64,000 bases of DNA. Origin: an uncultured Eubacteriales bacterium (GTDB lineage Bacteria; Bacillota; Clostridia; Oscillospirales; Acutalibacteraceae). The translations under genes were made by a program, and so were the position numbers. The notes under the pieces are model-generated. The model was not told the origin of the DNA, ran no database searches, and was given only the letters and a program-made list of their open reading frames with translations. The DNA lies in contig CAKTVV010000012.1 of NCBI GenBank assembly GCA_934630515.1, positions 1 through 64,000 of the forward strand, read 5' to 3'. This document shows positions 1-5,993 of the stretch, piece by piece (positions within the stretch are counted from its first letter, which is position 1; every line of letters starts with the position of its first letter).

Positions 1-87
1 CATAGCCAGTATCCGGCAGGAATAGCCCGCCGCAATGATCGTAAAAACCAGGATCATAGGGATCAGCTGTTTCGTATTCCGTTTCAC
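1..87 (-). CDS. N-terminal fragment of a membrane protein (partial)
   Basis: The frame starts at a GTG codon (87-85) behind a purine-rich stretch and runs off the left edge, giving 29 residues. It begins with basic residues (VKRNTK) followed by a hydrophobic stretch rich in Ile, Leu, Val and Ala, which looks like the first transmembrane segment of an integral membrane protein. The ribosome-binding site is weak, and too little is present to name a family. A start upstream of the window's reading frame or a spurious frame are both possible. Confidence 0.35.
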   Translation of the reverse strand, partial: MKRNTKQLIPMILVFTIIAAGYSCRILAM

Positions 88-203
88 AGGGGAAATCTCT
101 CGCTTTCTCTCACAGGCAAAGAATGTCCTTTGGCAGTTTTATTTGCTTCTCGGCAGGACGATTCCGAATGTGCATTTACCAAAGACAGTATATTAAAGCA
201 TTA

Positions 204-416
204 TCAAATCTCACTGTCGGATGCGAATTCCATTATGTCATTCGGCGTACAGTTCAATGCTTTGCAGATCTTACCCACGGTTTCAACCGTGATATTTTTA
301 TTCCTGGTCATTTTGGAAATGACATAGTTGCTGATGCCCGCAGCCTCTTCCAGGTCTTTCTTCTTCATGTCCCTGTCTATCAGCAATTTCCAGAGCTTTT
401 TATAGCTTATATCCAT
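204..416 (-). CDS. XRE-family (Cro/C1-type) transcriptional regulator, 70 aa
   Basis: This small protein is almost entirely one helix-turn-helix domain. Helices 2-3 lie around residues 18-40 (KKDLEEAAGISNYVISKMTR), followed by the usual ETVGKICKALNC helix. It belongs to the short single-domain XRE group often found in mobile or accessory DNA of Firmicutes and should bind DNA as a dimer. The ATG at 416 follows GAGGG. A promoter (TTGCGT-N17-TATTAT) lies 69 bp upstream. It stands alone and its target is unknown. The family call is secure; the role is not. Confidence 0.85.
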   Translation of the reverse strand: MDISYKKLWKLLIDRDMKKKDLEEAAGISNYVISKMTRNKNITVETVGKICKALNCTPNDIMEFASDSEI

Positions 417-484
417 ACCGTCACCCTCGATTCAAACAGGATCAACTCGCAAAATAGGAACAGTCGGTCTTGGCTGTTTAGAAT

Positions 485-513
485 ATAATATCATATTTCT
501 CAAAAAAACGCAA
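485..513 (-). promoter_or_regulatory. sigma-A type promoter for the XRE gene
   Basis: On the minus strand the sequence reads TTGCGT, a 17-nt spacer, then TATTAT, about 70 bp before the XRE start codon. Confidence 0.5.
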
Positions 514-727
514 CGGTTTATAAAGCGATGGATTTAATTCTTGTGTTTTTGTTACTTTCCACGGGGTAGGGAAATAAGGCATGACGATCGGGGACTCTTA
601 TCAGCCCCTCATTTGGGCTTCTGTTTTTCCGGAATTATCAATGCATTAAATGCACATTTTTCTGAATTTTGAAGATGGACGTCTACACATCTTTCTGAAT
701 CTTGCTGTAGTAGTTGTAGTAGTCAAG

Positions 728-948
728 AAAAGTAGACACAAAAAATATTTATTTTTGATTTGCTTTTTCAAAGTAGACATGAGGAACATTTTGGGGAAAG
801 ATGCTTTTTCAAAAGTGGACACGGGCAATATTTTTTGCCGAAATCCTTTTTCAAAAGTGGACACAATGACTCAACGCCTTGCAAAGCCCCTGTTTACAAG
901 GGACAGCGGTCTTGGATGGGGAAAGGCATAAAGCCAAAAGTAGATACG
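728..948. repeat. Tandem degenerate repeat array, period 41-42 bp
   Basis: Copies of CAAAAGTRGAYAC occur at about 728, 769, 811, 853 and 936, with a decayed copy near 895. The spacing is a constant 41-42 bp, close to four helical turns. The same box occurs once in the opposite orientation at 1540-1551 (GTGTCCACTTTT). The adjacent transposase remnant suggests these are iterated IS ends or transposase-binding sites. The frames through the array only translate the repeat and are not genes. Confidence 0.7.
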
Positions 949-1551
949 ATACAGGGTTATTTTTCTGCATCTTTCCGTTTCTGTACGAATTTGGGCTCTT
1001 CGATCAGGATGCGCCTTGAAAAGGTATCCTTCTTTTCAAGTTCACCCCGGTAGAAGCGTTTGCAGAAGTTATCCGGTGTGTCATAGCCGATTGCAAAGCA
1101 GGGACACTGCTTGTTGTAAAAGCCGATGTACTGCCGCAGGGTGGCTTTTACTGCGTCCTGTTCCCCGGTATCCGTCATCTGCATGACATAGTTTTTTTAA
1201 GACGTTCGTTCTCAATTCGCAGCTTGAGTGTCTCGCACTTGTAGGATTCCTCCGTTCGGTCAATTCCCTCCGGGAGGACATCCTTGATCTCGCTGTCTGC
1301 ACGAACCAGACCCTCCAAGCCGCCCTCATCGTATTGCTTGATCCACTTCTGGAATGCACCGGTTGAAATGTGGTTTGCTTTACAGAAGTCACTCATTTTG
1401 ATACGATAGTTGCTTTTTTACTGCAGGATCAGGAATTCCTTTTCCAACGGATTCAGATGTTTAGACATAAAGACGAGCTCCTTTCCGGTAGAATACTCAC
1501 CCTTATGATACTCCACGGACAGGTTTTTTCTACCTTTCCGTGTCCACTTTT
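853..1551 (-). mobile_element. Internally deleted IS3-type element (~0.7 kb)
   Basis: The element is bounded by AAAAGTGGACAC (853-864) and GTGTCCACTTTT (1540-1551), a 12-bp inverted pair. Inside are the start of an OrfA-like protein and the end of an OrfB-like integrase, with the catalytic middle missing. Intact IS3 elements are usually 1.2-1.5 kb, so roughly half has been lost. The exact ends are uncertain because the right-end motif is repeated in the tandem array beside it. Confidence 0.65.
957..1468 (-). pseudogene. IS3-family transposase OrfA/OrfB remnant
   Basis: OrfA starts at 1468 (MSKHLNPLEK) after AAAGGAG but meets an in-frame TAA at 1420-1418. The frame then resumes as a helix-turn-helix segment (MSDFCKANHISTGAFQKW). 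It ends in the ENERLKK helix next to an A7 run, the kind of site used for -1 frameshifting in IS3 elements. The overlapping second frame (1184-957) contains only the OrfB C-terminus (YIGFYNKQ, IGYDTPDNF). The DDE catalytic core is absent, so it cannot encode an active transposase. Confidence 0.8.
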
Positions 1552-1678
1552 ATTATAGCATCAATTGATTATTGGTCGTCAGTTTTCGACATCAACCCAG
1601 ACGAGCAAGCCTTCTATGTACCCGCTTTGCATAGACAAATGCAAAACGGTCTACACTATTGCACGGGAGGATTTGCCT

Positions 1679-1882
1679 ATGATTATTCGGATGGATAAGG
1701 AAAATAAGTTGGCTGAGGTATGGATGAGCTGTGCGGATCAGCAAGACCCGGCGCAAAAAAAGCATGTGGAAGATTTCTACCGTCAGTGCCGGGAACAGCA
1801 CATTTTTGTGGCTACCTACGAATCCGGTCGTGGAGATGTAGCCGAAAACACCGCCGCATTGCTGCATTACAATTGCTGTTAA
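1679..1882 (+). CDS. Small conserved-looking hypothetical protein, 67 aa
   Basis: The ATG at 1679 has GGGAGGA seven bases upstream, so I prefer it to longer in-frame starts. The product is charged and soluble (MIIRMDKENKLAEVWMSC), with a C-terminal ESGRGDVAENTAALL segment. It resembles short proteins of unknown function found beside mobile elements in gut Clostridia, but I cannot assign a role. The tail (HYNCC) is short and the gene may be truncated at its 3' end. A good terminator follows at 1916-1943, which supports real transcription. Confidence 0.5.
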   Translation: MIIRMDKENKLAEVWMSCADQQDPAQKKHVEDFYRQCREQHIFVATYESGRGDVAENTAALLHYNCC

Positions 1883-1915
1883 GTTCGTATTGTCCCAATT
1901 AAATAGCCGTATTCC

Positions 1916-1943
1916 GCCTGCAAATCCAGTTGCAGGCTTTTTT
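1916..1943 (+). terminator. Rho-independent terminator
   Basis: GCCTGCAA and TTGCAGGC pair across a 6-nt loop and are followed by six T residues, just after the small hypothetical gene. Confidence 0.8.
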
Positions 1944-1983
1944 GTTAAAAGCCCCCGGCTACGCCAGAGGATTTTTATTCCTC

Positions 1984-2019
1984 AAGCAGCGGCTGCAGCT
2001 ATTGCAGCCGCTGCTTTTA
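1984..2019. terminator. Hairpin between convergent genes
   Basis: A 14-bp perfect stem (AAGCAGCGGCTGCA / TGCAGCCGCTGCTT) with a 5-nt loop and TTTTAT on the plus side sits between the small plus-strand gene and the end of the AraC gene. It probably serves as a terminator or insulator for both. Confidence 0.55.
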
Positions 2020-2041
2020 TATACAGGCTTTGCAGAGCCTT

Positions 2042-2884
2042 TCAGTGCTCCTTACGCAGCTGCAGCGGCGTCTTACCGAAATAGCCCTTGAAGGCTGCGG
2101 TGAAATGACTGGCGCTTAAAAATCCGACTCGTTCGGCGATTTCCGCTACCGACAGACTGGTATGCGATACAAGGGCGCCGGCAAAATTCATGCGCAGATC
2201 ATGCAGATACGCATAGGGGGTCGTATGCAGATACTGCCGAAACAGGCGGCAGAGCTGTGGACGACTGTATCCGGTCAAGCGCTCCAGCGCCGGGAGACCT
2301 TCGGCAATATATTGCGGATCATTCATTTGCTCAAGCGCATCACGCAGGCGCTTTTCGGAGTCGGGAAGCGCTTGGTTAAAGGCCGATCGTGGCTTGGCTT
2401 GAAAAGAAAAGGATTGAATCACCTTGTTGAGAATACCGGTGCAGTACAGATCCTTTTCGCCCGGGTCGGTGCATAAAAGGGTGCGGTAGGCGTCGGCAAT
2501 ATAGCTTGCCGCTTGCGGATCGTGTACCAGATAGGGTACGGCGGGCGAGCGCAGCAGAAGATCGGCGACCGGCTGTCCGTAGGCATGTAGAAACCGGTCT
2601 GCACAGGTCGCTTTTACGGACAGGGAAAAAAGATTGGTTCCTTTTGCCTGACTGTGCAGGCGATGGCTGTCGCCGGGGCGCAAAAACACCACAGTGCCCG
2701 GTACCATTTGCACCTGCTGCTCATTCAGGCGTTGGCAGCATGTGCCGCTGATCACGCTGTTGATCTCGTAGAACGAATGGGAATGGGCACAGGGATATAG
2801 ATCCCGTCCGTTAGTCATCTGCATATAGAAGTTGGAGCTGCGGAACGCCTCTATAGAGGCTTCGGATATTTTTACATGGGACAT
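2042..2884 (-). CDS. AraC-family transcriptional regulator with cupin sensor domain
   Basis: The 280-residue protein has an N-terminal cupin-like sugar-sensing half (HSHSFYEINSVISG, then a PGTVVFLRPGDSH turn). The C-terminal half carries two helix-turn-helix motifs (LERLTGYSRPQLCRLFRQY and VAEIAERVGFLSASHFTAAFK). The ATG at 2884 has AGGAGGTC upstream, whereas the longer frame to 3028 has no ribosome-binding site. It is divergent from the EamA/glycosidase genes and probably controls them in response to a carbohydrate, as AraC regulators of this layout often do. The inducer is unknown. Confidence 0.9.
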   Translation of the reverse strand: MSHVKISEASIEAFRSSNFYMQMTNGRDLYPCAHSHSFYEINSVISGTCCQRLNEQQVQMVPGTVVFLRPGDSHRLHSQAKGTNLFSLSVKATCADRFLHAYGQPVADLLLRSPAVPYLVHDPQAASYIADAYRTLLCTDPGEKDLYCTGILNKVIQSFSFQAKPRSAFNQALPDSEKRLRDALEQMNDPQYIAEGLPALERLTGYSRPQLCRLFRQYLHTTPYAYLHDLRMNFAGALVSHTSLSVAEIAERVGFLSASHFTAAFKGYFGKTPLQLRKEH

Positions 2885-3002
2885 GGGAAAAGACCTCCTG
2901 CTCGATGTATCCGATGATCGCATTGTACAGAATGTGGCAGAAAATTGCAAGAACATACGGAGATTATGATAAGAAATCGATATTCCTTGACACAATACTG
3001 CC

Positions 3003-3031
3003 TTGACGAAGGCAACGAATATCACCATAAT
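3003..3031 (+). promoter_or_regulatory. Promoter of the EamA transporter
   Basis: TTGACG and CATAAT are separated by 17 nt. Transcription would begin near 3038, downstream of the longer possible starts, which favours the TTG start at 3060. Confidence 0.5.
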
Positions 3032-3059
3032 GAATATGCAAAAAGGGAGTGTTCTTTCG

Positions 3060-3932
3060 TTGAATGGTTATGCTTTGCTGGCAATATCCATCGTGTTTGC
3101 CACACTGAACAATTGTCTGGTTCATGCGGTGGGGGACAAACAGCTGGATACGCACAGCGTATGGTTCTTTAACGCCGTCTCCTGCGCAGGCTCGCTGGGA
3201 ATATTGTGGTGTGTGAACGGCGGCTTTGCCGCTGTCCGACAGAGTACGGTGATGTTCGGAATCGCCTACGGAACGGCAACGGCGGTGTTCCTGATCGGAA
3301 AAATGATGGCGTTTTCCAGCGGCCCCATCACCGTTACGACGCTTATCGGCAATTGCTCGCTGGTGATTCCTACCCTGTTTGGGCTGCTGTATTACCGGGA
3401 GACGGCGAGTGTATGGCAGCTCGTTGGGCTTGCGGGCATATTGGCGTCGCTGTTTCTTTGTGTCAAGGCTCCCGGGAAAGCCGGTACATACAGTCGCCGC
3501 TGGCTGCTGTGGTGCCTGCTGTTCTTTCTGGCAGCGGGCGCTGTGAGCGTAGTGTTCAAGCTGTACCGGGCATCTCCGGGTAAAGATGAGATCAATGAAA
3601 TGATGATGGTTGCCTACGGCGTTGCCGGCGGTTTGCTGCTGACCGTTTCTGTCGGTAACCGTCAGGGGGCGGCGGTGGTACGGCGGGTGCTGAAGCGGGA
3701 TATGGCGTGGCTGCTGGTTTTGTGTACCGTATCCTCGACGGTGTATAACCGCCTGAATATCTATCTGTCGGGAGCCATGGACAGCGTTGTGTTTTTTCCC
3801 ATATTCAATGGCGGTGTGATACTGCTCGCCACGCTTTGCGGGATATGGTTCTATGGGGAAAAACTGCAGGCTCGGCAGATACTGGGGCTTGGAATCGGCA
3901 CCGTATCCATTATTTTAATAGGTGTTTTCTGA
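3060..3932 (+). CDS. EamA/DMT-superfamily membrane transporter
   Basis: The product (290 aa) has about ten hydrophobic segments in the two-fold EamA repeat pattern typical of drug/metabolite transporters, which export small metabolites or take up sugars and amino acids. I chose the TTG at 3060 because AAAAGGGAG lies just upstream and the predicted promoter at 3003-3031 excludes earlier starts; ATG codons at 3030 and 3036 lack such a site. It is read divergently from the AraC regulator and is followed by a decayed gene and a glycosidase-like gene, suggesting a sugar-related substrate. The substrate is not predictable. Confidence 0.85.
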   Translation: MNGYALLAISIVFATLNNCLVHAVGDKQLDTHSVWFFNAVSCAGSLGILWCVNGGFAAVRQSTVMFGIAYGTATAVFLIGKMMAFSSGPITVTTLIGNCSLVIPTLFGLLYYRETASVWQLVGLAGILASLFLCVKAPGKAGTYSRRWLLWCLLFFLAAGAVSVVFKLYRASPGKDEINEMMMVAYGVAGGLLLTVSVGNRQGAAVVRRVLKRDMAWLLVLCTVSSTVYNRLNIYLSGAMDSVVFFPIFNGGVILLATLCGIWFYGEKLQARQILGLGIGTVSIILIGVF

Positions 3933-4228
3933 ACGGAGGATAGGCAAAAAGAAAAGTATCATCAACCTGATCACCTTTGCACGGGGAGCCAATCAGTTTC
4001 ATACACTGGAATTTATGACCGAGGCAACAAAGAATCAGGTGGAGCTATTTCAGCGGCACGGATTTCCCTGCACGGTGCTGCTGATGTACGATGCATGCCG
4101 GGTGTATCCGGTATTGCCACAACGGGTATCGCTATGCGATACAGCCGGTGGCGGAAACCATCACCGAGATCGACGGCGATACTCTGCTGATCACGCCCCG
4201 GGAGGGGATGATCCTGCTGCCGGTCTGA
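3922..4228 (+). pseudogene. Decayed gene: N- and C-terminal fragments joined by an internal deletion/frameshift
   Basis: A GGAGG site just inside the end of the transporter gene leads into a frame reading KKSIINLITFARGANQF and continuing to VLLMYDA near 4098. It has no ATG; an ATA stands where a start would be expected. The following sequence makes sense only in another frame (YCHNGYRYAIQPVAETI...EGMILLPV), ending at TGA 4226-4228. The two parts look like the beginning and end of one protein that lost its middle. I do not recognise the family. Its position suggests it belonged to the same sugar operon. Confidence 0.6.
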
Positions 4229-4249
4229 TGCAGAAACGGAGGAGTAATT

Positions 4250-5902
4250 ATGCAGTACCAGAATATGACCTTTGGGGAGATCCCCACCACCTGCTTCCGG
4301 GCTGAGCGCCCCAGCTTTTTTCACAACGGTGTAAAGCCCAAGGAGACCGACCAGCCCTTTGATGCGTTTTTGCGGAAGCTGCGCACAGCGGTGAGAAATG
4401 ACCGATTTACCTTTGTGTACAATGGCGTTCCCGTGATGGCGCACCCTAAGTGGATACGGGATCATGTATATGAAATGAAGGGTTACAAGCATTGGGAAAC
4501 GGATCTGAAGAAATATCTGGAAATTATCGTCGATAATCAAAGCTCCGAGGGATTCTTCTATGAGATGGTGCAGTTGGACAGCGATTATCACACCACAGTT
4601 GTGGACGAAAGCTGCAAAAAGAAGATCGAGGGTCAGGGATTGACCCTTGTGCGCTTGGATGTGGAAGCGGATGTAGAATTTCTGGTGGTGGAGGGCGTCT
4701 ATACGGTGTATACCTCTACCGGTGATACGGCGTGGCTCCGTCGGATGCTGCCCGGCTTGGAGCGGGCAGTGGAATACTGCACCTCCAGCCCGAAACGCTG
4801 GGACAGTGCCCACGGATTGATGAAACGGCCGTATACCATCGACACCTGGGATTTTGCTTACGATATCAGCGCCTCCCATCGCATGATCGCTTCCGACAGC
4901 CGGATGTGCATTATGCACGGGGATAATACCGGACTGTACCAGGCGATGATGCAGCTATCCGTTATGTGCCGGGCGGTCGGTGCAGACGACCGGGCATTAA
5001 GCTGGCAAAGCCATGCACGGCAGCTCAAGGAGCGCTTAGACAGGTACTGCTGGAACGGCCGATTCTATACTCATCAAATTCCCCTCAACTGCACAGCGGT
5101 GGATACACACGAGAGGGAACGACTGTCCCTCTCCAATGCCTATGCGATGACCCGTGGGGCTGTCACCGATGAGCAGGCGCAGGCGATTCTTTCGGAATAC
5201 CAGCTGCGGCGGGAAACTGCCGGCGCTTTTGCCGAGTGGTTCTCCATTGATCCGCCGTATGAGGAGACCTTTAACGGGCATCCCAAGAATACCTATGTCA
5301 ATGGCGGCATTGCCTCCCTGACAGCCGGAGAGCTGGCACATGCGGCTTTTCTCTATGGCCGGGAGGCGTATGGCTGGGACATTATTCAGCGGCTGATGAG
5401 GCTCGTGGAACGGGACGGAGAGCTGCATTTCTTATACAATCCCGAAACCGGTGCCGATCTGGGCGGCGGACCCAGCGGTTGGGGAGCAGCGGCGATTATC
5501 GATGCCATCGACGATGGTCTGGCTGGAATCCGCAATGGGGGCATATGCTATGACACGCTGTATTTTTCACCCAAATGGGCGATCACGGATATGAAACAGG
5601 TAAAATACATCACCGGTCTCGCTCTATCGCATACCTTTATTGAGTCGTATTTTGTACTGCAGGAGGATGGTATAAAAATACAGCTTGCTTGCCCGTCCGA
5701 TAGGATCGTGTGTCATATTTTGCTGCCGAAGGAGATCCGCCAAGTACAGTCGGTGACCTGCGACGGCAAAACAGCCGCCTATACGCTGTCCGCACAGAAT
5801 GATTCTGTATATGTGGATTTTTTGCTGAAGGGACATGGAAGAAGCACCGATCTGACCGAATATCCGGAGCAGGTATCCCTGAATATAGAGATCCGGTTTT
5901 GA
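4250..5902 (+). CDS. Six-hairpin (alpha/alpha)6-barrel glycosidase-like protein
   Basis: The 550-residue protein starts at ATG 4250 after CGGAGGAG. It has no signal peptide, so it should act in the cytoplasm. It has repeated helical pairs with acidic and aromatic motifs characteristic of six-hairpin glycosidases (DTWDFAYD around residue 203, HGDNTGLYQ, ETFNGHPKNTYVNGG, WGAAAIIDAIDDGLAGI) and ends in a short beta-rich domain. Such folds occur in GH15, GH63, GH78, GH94 and amylo-1,6-glucosidase families, and I cannot choose between them. With the AraC regulator and EamA transporter it makes a small carbohydrate unit. Confidence 0.65.
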   Translation: MQYQNMTFGEIPTTCFRAERPSFFHNGVKPKETDQPFDAFLRKLRTAVRNDRFTFVYNGVPVMAHPKWIRDHVYEMKGYKHWETDLKKYLEIIVDNQSSEGFFYEMVQLDSDYHTTVVDESCKKKIEGQGLTLVRLDVEADVEFLVVEGVYTVYTSTGDTAWLRRMLPGLERAVEYCTSSPKRWDSAHGLMKRPYTIDTWDFAYDISASHRMIASDSRMCIMHGDNTGLYQAMMQLSVMCRAVGADDRALSWQSHARQLKERLDRYCWNGRFYTHQIPLNCTAVDTHERERLSLSNAYAMTRGAVTDEQAQAILSEYQLRRETAGAFAEWFSIDPPYEETFNGHPKNTYVNGGIASLTAGELAHAAFLYGREAYGWDIIQRLMRLVERDGELHFLYNPETGADLGGGPSGWGAAAIIDAIDDGLAGIRNGGICYDTLYFSPKWAITDMKQVKYITGLALSHTFIESYFVLQEDGIKIQLACPSDRIVCHILLPKEIRQVQSVTCDGKTAAYTLSAQNDSVYVDFLLKGHGRSTDLTEYPEQVSLNIEIRF

Positions 5903-5924
5903 CCGTTTCGGCTGCCAAAGGATT

Positions 5925-5970
5925 GGGGGCGTCAAAAAGCTCATCGCTTTTTGACGCCCCCTTTTGTTTT
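5925..5970 (+). terminator. Strong rho-independent terminator
   Basis: A 16-bp perfect stem (GGGGGCGTCAAAAAGC and its complement) with a TCATC loop is followed by TTTTGTTTT. It ends the glycosidase unit before the recombinase. Confidence 0.9.
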
Positions 5971-5993
5971 CAAAATGCTGCTTGCATTTCTGA

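Noticed and set aside
646..931. Short frames across the tandem repeat on both strands
   Set aside because: They translate the repeat itself (STFEKG-type periodicity) and have no ribosome-binding site.
728..948. Possible CRISPR array
   Set aside because: The repeat core is only about 13 bp, copies vary, the intervening sequence is itself partly repeated, and no cas genes are present.
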